A stretch of 64,000 bases of DNA from Streptomyces aurantiacus (GTDB taxonomy: Bacteria > Actinomycetota > Actinomycetes > Streptomycetales > Streptomycetaceae), in contig NZ_CP114283.1 of the NCBI RefSeq assembly GCF_027107535.1, forward strand, positions 1,240,001 through 1,304,000, read 5' to 3'. The notes beneath the pieces were generated by a model. The model saw only the letters and a program-made list of their open reading frames with translations. It ran no database searches and was not told where the DNA came from. Below, one piece after another: positions 19,516 to 27,727 of this stretch; within the stretch, counting starts at the first letter, position 1; every line of letters begins with the position of its first letter. The position numbers were made by a program, and so were the translations under genes.

Positions 19516-19678
19516 GATCGGTTCATCGGCCCACGTCAAGCCGAGCTTGACGCCATGGGTGGGCCGAACGGCGGCGGGGCCAAATTCCCCGAGCCTGTTG
19601 AAATTCCCCTACGCATGAGTAAGTTGACTCTGAAGTAAGTACGCGTCACCTCAACGCGAGCCGCCACCGGGAGCCTTC

Positions 19679-21637
19679 ATGGGCATGCGCAAGGACCTCA
19701 AACAGGCGAAGAAACGCACCGACCTGGCCGACCGCGCCCAGGCCGAGGTCACCAGGGACGACCGAGGTGTGGTCCGCGAGGCACGCATGCCCGCCCTCGC
19801 ACCGAGGCCCACCACGGGCAGCACCGCCGACCTGCCCTTCACCAACGCGGCCGAGGCCCCCGACGCCGTGGTCGTCCGCCGCCGTGAGCGCGGCGCCTGG
19901 CGGCCGGTGACCGCCGCCGCCTTCGCCCACGAAGTCACCGCTGTCGCCAAGGGACTGATCGCGGCGGGCCTCGAACCGGGCGGCCGCGTCGCGGTCATGT
20001 CCCGCACCCGCTACGAGTGGACGCTGTTCGACTTCGCGATCTGGGCCGCGGGCGGCCTGTCCGTCCCCGTCTATCCCACGTCCTCGCCCGACCAGATCGA
20101 GTGGATCGTCCGCGACTCCGCCGCCCGCTTCGTCGTGGTGGAGACCGCGGAGAACGCGGCGGCGGTCACGACGGGCACGGCCGGTCACTCCGAACGCCCG
20201 CACATCTGGCAGTTCGACGACGGGGCCGTCCCCGAACTGACCGCCCTGGGGCGCGACATCGCCGACGAGGAGGTCACCGAGCGCCGCGGCGCCCTGACCC
20301 CCGACACCGTCGCGACGATCTGCTACACCTCCGGCACCACCGGCAAGCCCAAGGGCTGCGTCCTCACCCACGCCAACCTGCACGCAGAGGCCGCGAACAC
20401 CGTCGAACTCCTCCACCCCATCTTCAAGGAGGTCACCGGCCAGCTCGCCTCGACCCTCCTCTTCCTGCCCCTCGCCCACATTCTGGGCCGTACCCTCCAG
20501 ATCTCCTGTCTGATGGCCCGTATCGAACTGGGCCACTTCCCGAGCATCAAGCCCGACGAACTCCGCCCGGCGCTCAGGGAGTTCCGGCCCACCTTCCTGG
20601 TCGGCGTGCCCTACCTCTTCGAGAAGATCCACGGCACGGGCCGCGCCACCGCCGAGCGGATGGGCCGCGGCGCCTCCTTCGACCGCGCCCACCGCGTCGG
20701 CGTCCGTTTCGCGGAGCGACACCTCGACAGGTTCCTGGACCGCGGCAAGGGCCCCGGCCCCGGTCTCCTCGCCGCCTGGGCCCTGTACGACCTGCTGGTC
20801 TACCGCCGCATACGCAAGGAGATCGGCGGCCGCACCCGCTACGCCATCAGCGGCGGCTCCCCGCTCGACCGCGACCTCAGCCTCTTCTTCTACGCCGCCG
20901 GAATCATCGTCTACGAGGGCTACGGCCTCACCGAGACCACCGCGGCCGCGACGATCGTCCCGCCCCTGCGGCCCCGCCCCGGCACGGTCGGCCTCCCCGT
21001 ACCCGGTACCGCCGTCCGTATCGCCGACGACGGTGAGGTGCTCATCAAGGGCGGCATCGTCTTCGGCGCGTACTGGAACGACCCGGCCGCCACGGACGCC
21101 GTCCTGACCGACGAGTGGTTCGCGACCGGCGACCTGGGCTCCCTCGACGAGGACGGCTACCTCACCATCACCGGCCGGAAGAAGGACATCCTCGTCACCT
21201 CGGGCGGCAAGAACGTTTCCCCGTCCGTCCTGGAGGACCGCCTGCGCAGCAGGCCCCCGGTCGGCCAGTGCGTCGTCGTCGGCGACAACCGCCCCTACAT
21301 CGCCGCCCTGATCACCCTGGACCGGGAGGACCTCACCCACTGGCTGTACGTCCGCGGGATGCCGGCCGACACCCCGCTGTCCGACCTCGTCCACGACCCG
21401 CGGATGCGCGCCGACGTCCAGAAGGTCGTGGACTACGCGAACCAGGCCGTCTCCCGGGCCGAGTCGATCCGCGAGTTCGCCCTGGTGGAAGGTGAGTTCA
21501 CCGAGGACAACGGCATGCTCACCCCGTCCCTGAAGGTCAAGCGCCACGCGGTGACGGCGGCGTACGAGCGGGACATCCGGGCGCTGTACGCGGATTCGGC
21601 GCGGACACGGGAACAGCGGGCCACCCACGAGGGGTGA
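19679..21637 (+). CDS. Long-chain fatty-acid--CoA ligase (AMP-dependent synthetase)
   Basis: A 652-residue adenylate-forming enzyme of the FadD15/long-chain acyl-CoA synthetase type. The AMP/phosphate loop YTSGTTGKPKG (about residue 216), the core motif YEGYGLTETTAAAT, and the hinge region WFATGDLGSLDEDGYLTITG with the following catalytic-Lys region are present. It activates fatty acids to acyl-CoA through an acyl-adenylate. The ATG at 19679 has GGGAG 8 bases upstream. The last codons form one arm of an imperfect hairpin (21616-21642) shared with the opposing rodlin gene. No operon partners. Confidence 0.93.
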   Translation: MGMRKDLKQAKKRTDLADRAQAEVTRDDRGVVREARMPALAPRPTTGSTADLPFTNAAEAPDAVVVRRRERGAWRPVTAAAFAHEVTAVAKGLIAAGLEPGGRVAVMSRTRYEWTLFDFAIWAAGGLSVPVYPTSSPDQIEWIVRDSAARFVVVETAENAAAVTTGTAGHSERPHIWQFDDGAVPELTALGRDIADEEVTERRGALTPDTVATICYTSGTTGKPKGCVLTHANLHAEAANTVELLHPIFKEVTGQLASTLLFLPLAHILGRTLQISCLMARIELGHFPSIKPDELRPALREFRPTFLVGVPYLFEKIHGTGRATAERMGRGASFDRAHRVGVRFAERHLDRFLDRGKGPGPGLLAAWALYDLLVYRRIRKEIGGRTRYAISGGSPLDRDLSLFFYAAGIIVYEGYGLTETTAAATIVPPLRPRPGTVGLPVPGTAVRIADDGEVLIKGGIVFGAYWNDPAATDAVLTDEWFATGDLGSLDEDGYLTITGRKKDILVTSGGKNVSPSVLEDRLRSRPPVGQCVVVGDNRPYIAALITLDREDLTHWLYVRGMPADTPLSDLVHDPRMRADVQKVVDYANQAVSRAESIREFALVEGEFTEDNGMLTPSLKVKRHAVTAAYERDIRALYADSARTREQRATHEG

Positions 21638-21664
21638 CCCGCTGTCCGCGGAGACGGTGAACGA

Positions 21665-22075
21665 TCAGCTGTTGCTGGCGCCGTTGCCCGAGAGCACCGG
21701 GATGTTGCTGAGGATGTGCGACAGGGGCTCGTCGCCCTTGGCCTGCGTGGAGTTCTCGGTGCACTGCTGGTTCTGCGGGGCCGACAGGATCGGCACGTCC
21801 TGCAGGACGGTGACCGGCACGACGCCGACGAGCGAGGCCAGGTTGGCCTTGACCGGCAGGCCGACACACGGCTTGTTCAGCGAGCCCTGCACGAGCGAGA
21901 GCTGGGGGCTCATCTTGCCGTGCGTGGCCTGGTTGCCGTACTTCTGAACGGAGCCGTTGCCGTTGGCGGTGGTGACGCCGTCGTCGTTGCCGATGGCCAG
22001 CGCCTGGGGCGCGGCGGCGGCCGACAGACCGGCGACAGAGGCGGCAATGGCCGCGGTCGCCATCAGCTTCTTCAT
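21665..22075 (-). CDS. Rodlin
   Basis: A 136-residue secreted protein with an Ala-rich signal peptide (cleavage expected near [10 protein letters not shown]). The mature part is typical of rodlins: NGSVQKYGNQATHGKMSP, GSLNKPCVGLPVKANLASLV and [20 protein letters not shown], with two Cys. Rodlins line up chaplin fibres into the rodlet layer of aerial hyphae and spores. The ATG at 22075 has GAAAGGGAA upstream. This is the third rodlin here, in tandem behind the one at 22683. From 21681 to 21802 its DNA is identical to that gene. A candidate ECF promoter lies at 22121-22149. Confidence 0.95.
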   Translation of the reverse strand: MKKLMATAAIAASVAGLSAAAAPQALAIGNDDGVTTANGNGSVQKYGNQATHGKMSPQLSLVQGSLNKPCVGLPVKANLASLVGVVPVTVLQDVPILSAPQNQQCTENSTQAKGDEPLSHILSNIPVLSGNGASNS

Positions 22076-22120
22076 GTTCGTTCCCTTTCGGAGAGTGGCC
22101 CCCAACGGAGCCGCATATTC

Positions 22121-22149
22121 ATCAACAGAGCGGTGGACGGTGCGGTTGC
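22121..22149 (-). promoter_or_regulatory. Candidate BldN-type promoter of the distal rodlin gene
   Basis: Read on the minus strand: GCAACC (22149-22144), 17 bases, GTTGAT (22126-22121), about 46 bases before the start codon. It matches the pattern in front of the other rodlin and chaplin genes here. Confidence 0.5.
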
Positions 22150-22269
22150 GGGCTTTGCCCCGATTGGCCCACAGGCTTTCCTCGGGACCGGAGCTGACGC
22201 GCCGCCGTCGACGTGACAGGGGCAGCGGGCCGCCGGGGAGGCCGGCGGCCCGCTGGGTGGTACGGCGGA

Positions 22270-22683
22270 TCAGCTGCCGCTGGCACCGTTGCCCGAGAGC
22301 ACCGGGATGTTGCTGAGGATGTGCGACAGGGGCTCGTCGCCCTTGGCCTGCGTGGAGTTCTCGGTGCACTGCTGGTTCTGCGGGGCCGACAGGATCGGCA
22401 CGTCCTGGGCGACCGTGACGGGCACCACGCCGACGAGGGAGGCCAGGTTGGCCTTGGCCGGCAGGCCGATGCAGGGCTTGTTCAGCGAGCCCTGGATGAG
22501 CGCCATCTGCGGGCTCATGTTGCCGTACGTCGCCTGGTTGCCGTAGATCTGCGCGGCGTGGTTGCCATTGGCGGTGGTGACGCCACCGTCGTTGCCGATC
22601 GCCAGCGCCTGGGGCGCGGCGGCAGCCGAAACACCGGCGACGGAAGCGGCGACCGCCGCGGCAGCCATAACCTTCTTGATCAC
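22270..22683 (-). CDS. rdlB: Rodlin
   Basis: A 137-residue secreted rodlin: signal peptide ending near PQALA, then [40 protein letters not shown] and the shared tail from [11 protein letters not shown] to GNGASGS. The GTG at 22683 is chosen over the internal ATG because it gives the family start (IKK-VMAAAAV) and has GAAGGGA 8 bases upstream. It is divergent from the rodlin gene at 22936 over 252 bases. The symbol follows the S. coelicolor arrangement, where rdlA and rdlB are divergent and rdlA adjoins chpD; with three copies here, orthology is tentative. Confidence 0.94.
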   Translation of the reverse strand: MIKKVMAAAAVAASVAGVSAAAAPQALAIGNDGGVTTANGNHAAQIYGNQATYGNMSPQMALIQGSLNKPCIGLPAKANLASLVGVVPVTVAQDVPILSAPQNQQCTENSTQAKGDEPLSHILSNIPVLSGNGASGS

Positions 22684-22727
22684 TTGCTGGTCCCTTCTGG
22701 AGTAACCCCGTCCACCGGAGCGACCTG

Positions 22728-22755
22728 GACAACTGCGCCCGGCCCGCATAGTTGC
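22728..22755 (-). promoter_or_regulatory. Candidate BldN-type promoter of the second rodlin gene
   Basis: On the minus strand: GCAACT (22755-22750), 16 bases, GTTGTC (22733-22728), about 45 bases before the GTG start. The -10 half is the weakest of the rodlin set. Confidence 0.4.
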
Positions 22756-22862
22756 TCCGATTCACTCCGATGGCCCATTTGAGGATCCCGTTTGTACGAC
22801 ACATGCGCGCGAGGATTTCCGTTAATCGCGGATCGTCGAACGGGCCAACCGGGTGACATCTC

Positions 22863-22890
22863 GAAACCAATCGTGGCGCCTGTGGTTGAT
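22863..22890 (+). promoter_or_regulatory. Candidate BldN-type promoter of the rdlA-like gene
   Basis: GAAACC (22863-22868), 16 bases, GTTGAT (22885-22890), about 45 bases before the ATG at 22936. Confidence 0.5.
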
Positions 22891-22935
22891 GCGGGAGCAG
22901 GAACACGCGTGTCTGCCAGGAAAGGAACCGGATAA

Positions 22936-23352
22936 ATGCTCAAGAAGGCAATGGCCACGGCGGCGGTCGCCGCTTCTGTCGTCGGTGTCTCGGCGGCGGC
23001 AGCCCCCCAGGCGCTTGCCATCGGCAACGACGAGGGCGTCACCACTGCCAACGGCAACCACGCCGAGCAGGTGTACGGCAATGCCAAGACCCACGGCGAC
23101 ATGAGCCCCCAGGGCCAGCTCGTGCAGGGCTCGCTCAACAAGCTCTGTCTCGGCCTGCCTGTCAAGGTCAACGCCGCTTCTCTCGTGGGCATCCTGGTGC
23201 CGGTCACCGTTCTGCAGGACGTGCCGATCCTGTCGGCCCCGCAGAACCAGCAGTGCACCGAGAACTCCACGCAGGCCAAGGGCGACGAGCCCCTCTCGCA
23301 CATCCTGGACAACATCCCGGTGCTCTCGGGCAACGGTGCCAGCGGCAGCTGA
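22936..23352 (+). CDS. rdlA: Rodlin
   Basis: A 138-residue secreted rodlin with the same plan: [14 protein letters not shown] signal peptide, [40 protein letters not shown], and the common [11 protein letters not shown] tail. The ATG at 22936 has AGGAAAGGAAC upstream. It is divergent from the other two rodlins and 305 bases before the short chaplin gene, as rdlA is beside chpD in S. coelicolor. The last 120 bases are almost the same DNA as in the other two genes. A strong 19-base-pair terminator follows. Confidence 0.95.
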   Translation: MLKKAMATAAVAASVVGVSAAAAPQALAIGNDEGVTTANGNHAEQVYGNAKTHGDMSPQGQLVQGSLNKLCLGLPVKVNAASLVGILVPVTVLQDVPILSAPQNQQCTENSTQAKGDEPLSHILDNIPVLSGNGASGS

Positions 23353-23657
23353 CCGACCGTCGCAAGGACCGCCCGGGTCACCCCGCCGCCGTGCGCGGCG
23401 GGGTGACCCGGGCTGTTCGGCAATATTTTCTGCTTTGCTTCTCTGCTGCTTCTTCTTTCCATATCGCGCCGTGGGGGTCTCGGGTCGTCGATTGCGCGCC
23501 GGGCGTTCGGGTGAATTACCGGAGAGCCGCACTTTCTGTAGTTTCTTCGACCGCCTTCTCCTCGTTCTACAGCCCGCAGGTCATGGTGCGAGCCGTTCAG
23601 GGTGGGCTCGTCCGGTTTCGACCGTCACAGGGCATGACCGCAGAGAAAGGGAAGTAC
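23353..23657. other. Region between rodlin and chaplin genes
   Basis: It holds the rodlin terminator (23371-23413) and the leader of the chaplin gene. ATTACC near 23516, followed 17 bases later by GTAGTT, is a weak match to the rodlin promoter pattern. No coding frame is convincing. Confidence 0.5.
23371..23413 (+). terminator. Terminator after the rdlA-like gene
   Basis: A perfect 19-base stem (23371-23389 with 23395-23413) and 5-base loop lie 18 bases after the stop codon; T-rich sequence (ATTTT) appears about 12 bases further on. Confidence 0.75.
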
Positions 23658-23891
23658 GTGAAGCACAAGAAGAGTGCCGTCGTCATCGTCGGCGCGATCA
23701 TGGCCATGGGCATGGCCGCCCCGGCCTTCGCCGACGCCGAGGCCGATGGTGCGGCCGTGGGCTCGCCCGGTGTCCTCTCCGGCAACGTGGTCCAGGTTCC
23801 CGTCCACATTCCCGTCAACGTGTGCGGCAACTCGATCAACGTGATCGGCCTGCTGAACCCGGCGTTCGGCAACAAGTGCGTCAACGACTGA
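23658..23891 (+). CDS. chpD: Short chaplin
   Basis: A 77-residue secreted chaplin. A signal peptide ends at PAFA and leaves a mature chaplin domain: SPGVLSGNVVQVPVHIPVN, then VCGN and NKC, the conserved Cys pair. Short chaplins are secreted, form amyloid fibrils at the air-water interface and coat aerial hyphae. The GTG at 23658 has AAAGGGAAG upstream. By position between rodlin and long chaplin it corresponds to chpD of S. coelicolor; the symbol is positional. Confidence 0.94.
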   Translation: MKHKKSAVVIVGAIMAMGMAAPAFADAEADGAAVGSPGVLSGNVVQVPVHIPVNVCGNSINVIGLLNPAFGNKCVND

Positions 23892-23924
23892 CGTCGTAAC
23901 GCACCAGCCGACCGGCTGTGTCAC

Positions 23925-23966
23925 GCCGGCCTTGGACCGCCTTCCGGTGCCAAGGCCGGCTTTCCC
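23925..23966 (+). terminator. Terminator after the short chaplin gene
   Basis: An 11-base perfect stem GCCGGCCTTGG (23925-23935) with CCAAGGCCGGC (23950-23960), followed by TTTCCC. It sits between the two chaplin genes, only 35 bases before the next start. Confidence 0.75.
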
Positions 23967-23994
23967 ACTTCTACGAGCAGAGAAGACAACGAGA

Positions 23995-25017
23995 TTGCGA
24001 CAGACCCTGAGCAAGGGAATGGTCGCGGCCGCTGCCGCGACGAGCATCTTGTCCCTGTACGGCTCCCAGGCGTTCGCCGACACGAACGCGAACGGGGTCG
24101 CAGCGGACTCGCCCGGCGTGCTGTCCGGCAACAACGTGCAGGCACCGGTGAGCGTCCCGGTGAACGCGTGCGGCAACTCCGCGAACGTGGCAGCCGGCCT
24201 CAACCCGTCGTTCGGCAACTCCTGCGCCACCCCCTCGGGCAAGCACAGGAAGCCTGACGCGCCCCGCCACGGAGCCCCGGCCGCACACGGCTCGGACCAC
24301 GAGTACGGATCGGGCCACGGTGGTGGTTCGGACCACGGGTACGGATCGGGCCACGGTGGTGGTTCGGGTCACGGGTACGGCTCGGACCATGGATACGGCT
24401 CGGACCACGGTGGCGGCTCGGGTCACCACGGATCCGGTCACCAGGGGTCCGGTCACCACGGCGGCCCCGGGCACGGCGGGCCGGGGCGCCACAGTGGCGG
24501 CTCCTCCACGCACGGCGCCACCCACGGGTCGCCCGGCGTCGGCTCGGGCAACAACGCCGGGGCGCCGGTGGACGTGCCGGTGAACGCGTGCGGGAACACC
24601 GTCGACGTGGTCGCCCTGCTGAACCCGTCGTTCGGCAACAAGTGCGGGCACCACGGCGACAACGGCAACGGCTACGGCGGTGGCGACGACAGCGGGCCGA
24701 AGGGCTACGGCGACGACGACACCCCGCCGACCAAGCCCCCGACCACGCCGCCCACGAAGCCGCCGACCACCACACCGCCGACGGTGCCCCCCGCCACGGT
24801 GCCCCCGACGACGGTCCCGCCCACCACGGGTCCGCCCGTCACGGGTCCGCCCGTGACGACGCCTCCGTCTACGACTCCTCCGGGGCCGGGGACCAGGCCG
24901 GAACTGCCGAGCACCGGCAGCGACGGGCTGCTCGCGGCTTCGGCCGCCGGTGCGGGCCTGCTGCTCGGCGGAGCGGTCCTGTACCGACGAGGCCGGGCCG
25001 CGTCCCGTCGGTGGTGA
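23995..25017 (+). CDS. chpA: Long chaplin with two chaplin domains and sortase signal
   Basis: A 340-residue wall-anchored chaplin: signal peptide to about residue 29, chaplin domain 1 at 36-77 (Cys59, Cys77) and a His/Gly/Ser/Asp spacer at 80-175. Chaplin domain 2 follows at 177-217 (Cys199, Cys217), then a Thr/Pro-rich wall-spanning stretch at 243-300. The sorting signal is LPSTG (304-308), a membrane segment and RRGR. Long chaplins are covalently linked to peptidoglycan by sortase and anchor the fibril layer. The TTG at 23995 gives the family start LRQTLSKGMV; a later ATG would remove half the signal peptide. The second domain has lost the Val-Leu of SPGVLSGN (it reads SPGVGSGN). Confidence 0.92.
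   Translation: MRQTLSKGMVAAAAATSILSLYGSQAFADTNANGVAADSPGVLSGNNVQAPVSVPVNACGNSANVAAGLNPSFGNSCATPSGKHRKPDAPRHGAPAAHGSDHEYGSGHGGGSDHGYGSGHGGGSGHGYGSDHGYGSDHGGGSGHHGSGHQGSGHHGGPGHGGPGRHSGGSSTHGATHGSPGVGSGNNAGAPVDVPVNACGNTVDVVALLNPSFGNKCGHHGDNGNGYGGGDDSGPKGYGDDDTPPTKPPTTPPTKPPTTTPPTVPPATVPPTTVPPTTGPPVTGPPVTTPPSTTPPGPGTRPELPSTGSDGLLAASAAGAGLLLGGAVLYRRGRAASRRW
24305..24376 (+). repeat. 36-base direct repeat in the long chaplin spacer
   Basis: Two tandem copies of a 36-base unit starting ACGGATCGGGCCACGG, identical except near the end of the second. Degenerate copies continue to about 24430. They encode GSGHGGGSDHGY-type His-rich peptide. Confidence 0.7.
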
Positions 25018-25022
25018 CGCGC

Positions 25023-25053
25023 CGGGTGCCGGACGCCACGCGCCCGGCACCCG
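25023..25053. terminator. Convergent terminator between long chaplin and flavoprotein genes
   Basis: A 10-base stem CGGGTGCCGG (25023-25032) with CCGGCACCCG (25044-25053) in the 41-base gap between two converging stop codons; it could serve both strands. Confidence 0.6.
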
Positions 25054-25058
25054 CGTCG

Positions 25059-26318
25059 TCAGCGACCCGCCGCCCCCAGCACCCCGCGCCGCTCCCGCGC
25101 GCCGGGCACGGGCAGCCGGGCAGGCCCCGTACGGAGCCGGCGCCGCACTCCTCGTACGAGGGTCCGGGCCGTGAACGAGGCGCCGTGCACGAAACGCATG
25201 GCCGGGCCGAAGCCGGCTGCCGTGACCAGACCCGCCATGAAGAGGCCCGGCCAGGACGACTCGAACTCCCGCCCCACATAAGGGGATCCGTCGGGTGACG
25301 CGGCCAGACCCTCGCGTACGTCCTCCGTCAGCAGTCCCAGGCGTTCCCGGGTCGCCCTGAACCCCGTGGCGGCGATGACGTGTTCGGTGTCGAGAGATGT
25401 CAACTCACCCGTCCTGCCCAGCATTTCGAGGCGTACGCCGCCCCGGGACGCGTACGCCGCCGCGACCTCGTGGCCCAGCAGCAGGTCGACGGATTGCTCG
25501 ACCCGGTCGCGGATCCACCAGGCGCCCGCGGGGCCCAGGGCGGTGGCGGCGATCCGGGCGCGGGTTGGTTCCGGGAGACGGCGGAAGGCCCCGGGGCGTT
25601 CCGCGTAGAGCCAGTTGCGCCAGCCGCAGCCCAGCCCGGTGTGCGGGGCGCGGGCCGACTGCCACCAGGGGCGCTCCCAGGGGGGCGGCACGTCGTTCCA
25701 GGCGAGCCCGGGGGCCCGGGCCACGACCCGGACGCGGGTGCCCTGTTCGGCGAGCAGGGCCGCCGTCTCCAGGGCGGCCTGGCCGCCGCCGATGACGGTG
25801 ACGTCCTTGCCGAGGAAGCGGTCCAGATCACCGTGGTCGCTGCTGTGCGAGACGTACTCGGGTCCCAGCTCCCGGAAGGCGGCGGGTACTTCGGTGAAGG
25901 GCAGGACGCCGACCGCCAGTGCGACCGTCCTCGCGCGGACGGTCGCGCCGTCCTCGGTGACCGCCTCGAAGCCGCCCAGGCAGGGACGGACGAGCGTGAT
26001 CGTGCGCTCGTCCAGCTCCGGGACCGCGTGTTGCGCGAACCACAGTCCGTACGAGGCGAACACCTCGACCGGAATGGGCTCACCGTGCCGCGCCTGCGTG
26101 CCCTGTTCCGCGCAGTAGGCGGCCAGGCGCAGACGGCCCTCCGGGTCCGAGAGGTCGGACGCCCACGGCTCGGACTTGAGGAACATGCCGCGGGGCATGT
26201 GGTCCCGCCAGGACGCCATGGGCCGGCCGAACACGCGCAGGCTCAGGCCGGCCGCGGCGGCGTGGGAGGCGATGGACAGGCCGTAGGGGCCGGCCCCCAC
26301 CACCAGCAGGTCGTACAT
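25059..26318 (-). CDS. FAD-dependent oxidoreductase (monooxygenase-like)
   Basis: A 419-residue two-dinucleotide-binding flavoprotein: FAD motif VVGAGPYGLS at the N-terminus, NADPH motif VIGGGQAALE in the middle, and the closing FAD contact ATGFRATRE. This resembles flavin-containing or ornithine/lysine N-hydroxylase-like monooxygenases, but the substrate is unclear. The ATG overlaps the stop codon of the upstream ATP-grasp gene (TGATG), so the two are co-translated. The pair lies between chaplin and polysaccharide genes, which suggests modification of a surface or secreted product; this is inference only. Confidence 0.86.
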   Translation of the reverse strand: MYDLLVVGAGPYGLSIASHAAAAGLSLRVFGRPMASWRDHMPRGMFLKSEPWASDLSDPEGRLRLAAYCAEQGTQARHGEPIPVEVFASYGLWFAQHAVPELDERTITLVRPCLGGFEAVTEDGATVRARTVALAVGVLPFTEVPAAFRELGPEYVSHSSDHGDLDRFLGKDVTVIGGGQAALETAALLAEQGTRVRVVARAPGLAWNDVPPPWERPWWQSARAPHTGLGCGWRNWLYAERPGAFRRLPEPTRARIAATALGPAGAWWIRDRVEQSVDLLLGHEVAAAYASRGGVRLEMLGRTGELTSLDTEHVIAATGFRATRERLGLLTEDVREGLAASPDGSPYVGREFESSWPGLFMAGLVTAAGFGPAMRFVHGASFTARTLVRGVRRRLRTGPARLPVPGARERRGVLGAAGR

Positions 26319-27589
26319 CAGCGGCTGTTCGCTTTCTCGTCGTCGGACAGGGGGTTCGTGTCATGGCGTGTCGTCTGCCGTACGACACGCGTGTCGTACG
26401 CCGGTGCGGAGGCCGCCCGTCGGACGCGCTCCAGCAGGCGCCGGCCGGCGTGGCGAGACCACAGTGCCCACAGGGCGGCGCCGGGCGCGAGGTCGTCCCG
26501 GGCGTGCCAGGCCCGCTCGGCCCCGCCCCGAAAGGCGGCCGTGAGCGGCGCGTAGTTCTCCACCACGAAGGTCCGGCCCGGGAGCGGGACGGGTGCCGGC
26601 CGCGGACGGTGGGTCAGGTCCAGGTGCAGGGCCCGCACCACGTCGAGCCCCGCGCCGTCGGCGAACAGCCGGAACTGCGCGCCGGGCCGCGGATTGAAGT
26701 CGAGCAGGTGGTACGCGCCGGTCGAGCCGTCGCGGCGGAAGTCCAGGTCGAAGATGCCGCGGTAGCCGAGCGCCGAGGTCAGCCGTTCGGCCAGGGACTG
26801 CACGGCCGGGTTCGGCGTCCAGTGGCCGACCGCGGTCAGGCCCGCGGCGCGTGGCCAGGCACGCTGCTTGCGGCCCGGTCCGCCGCCGCACACCGTCCCG
26901 GACCGGTCCACGTACCCGTGGAAGAACCAGTCCCGGTCCGGCCCCGGCGGCAGGAACGCCTGGAGCAGCAGCCTGCTGCCCGCCTCCTCGGCCCGCCGGC
27001 ACAGGGCCTGTGCCTCCTGCGCGGAGCCCAGCACCGCCGTGCTGCGCAGGCCCGAACCGGCGGGCAGCAGCCAGGGGCGGCTCCACTTCGCCACCACCGG
27101 CAGCCCGAGCCGCCGGGCAGCCGCGGCCGCCTGCGCGGGACCGTCCACCACCAGCGTCGGAGGGTGCGGGACGCCCGCGGACGCGCACACGGCGGCCAGT
27201 TCGGCCTTGTCCGCGACCCGCTCCGGGAGGCCTCGGGGAGCCGGGGGCAGCAGATAGCGGGGCGCGAGTTGGTCCCGCATCCGGTCCACCGCGACGGCGC
27301 TCGCGTCATCCATTGGGATCAGTACGGCGGGACGGGCCACCCGCGCGGCCACTCGGCGCAACACCAGGGCGATGTCGGCGGCCGTGGCGTCGGCGGCGGG
27401 CGGCGGATGCATCCGGCACACGAATCGGGATCCGCGCACCGGACTTCCGGTGGAGTCGGCGACCAGGTGCACGTCGATTCCGGCCCGGCCGAGCGAACGT
27501 ACGGCTCCGAGCGTGCCGTGGTGAAAGGGATTCCGGTCGATCCGCAGAAGTACGGCGGGAACGCGGATGTCGAAGGGCGGCATGGGCAT
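26318..27589 (-). CDS. ATP-grasp domain protein (carboxylate-amine ligase-like)
   Basis: A 423-residue protein with an ATP-grasp fold. After an N-terminal domain with SRFVCRMHPP come KAELAAVCASAGVPHPPT, the nucleotide-binding PVVAKWSRPW and LLLQAFLPPGPDRDWFFHGY, and the Mg-binding end LDFNPRPGAQFRLFAD. Enzymes of this type activate a carboxylate as acyl phosphate and join it to an amine. Substrates are unknown. The ATG at 27589 has AAGGAA 6 bases upstream. It is coupled to the flavoprotein gene by a one-base stop/start overlap and is divergent from the GH26-like gene. Confidence 0.85.
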   Translation of the reverse strand: MPMPPFDIRVPAVLLRIDRNPFHHGTLGAVRSLGRAGIDVHLVADSTGSPVRGSRFVCRMHPPPAADATAADIALVLRRVAARVARPAVLIPMDDASAVAVDRMRDQLAPRYLLPPAPRGLPERVADKAELAAVCASAGVPHPPTLVVDGPAQAAAAARRLGLPVVAKWSRPWLLPAGSGLRSTAVLGSAQEAQALCRRAEEAGSRLLLQAFLPPGPDRDWFFHGYVDRSGTVCGGGPGRKQRAWPRAAGLTAVGHWTPNPAVQSLAERLTSALGYRGIFDLDFRRDGSTGAYHLLDFNPRPGAQFRLFADGAGLDVVRALHLDLTHRPRPAPVPLPGRTFVVENYAPLTAAFRGGAERAWHARDDLAPGAALWALWSRHAGRRLLERVRRAASAPAYDTRVVRQTTRHDTNPLSDDEKANSR

Positions 27590-27727
27590 ATTTCCTTGAG
27601 GTCTCTTCGGATTTCTCACCCGTGCGGGTGATGGGGCATTTCTCCGGCGCTCGGCCTCGGTTGGCGCAATTCACATTTATGTGACTGAGTGTCAGTGGAC
27701 GGTGGAAATGAAGCGCGAGGAGCGGAC

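Noticed and set aside
22976..23300. Minus-strand frames opposite the rodlin at 22936 resembling rodlin text
   Set aside because: They are reverse-strand reflections of the conserved rodlin DNA (sequences such as [16 protein letters not shown]) and recur opposite all three rodlins.
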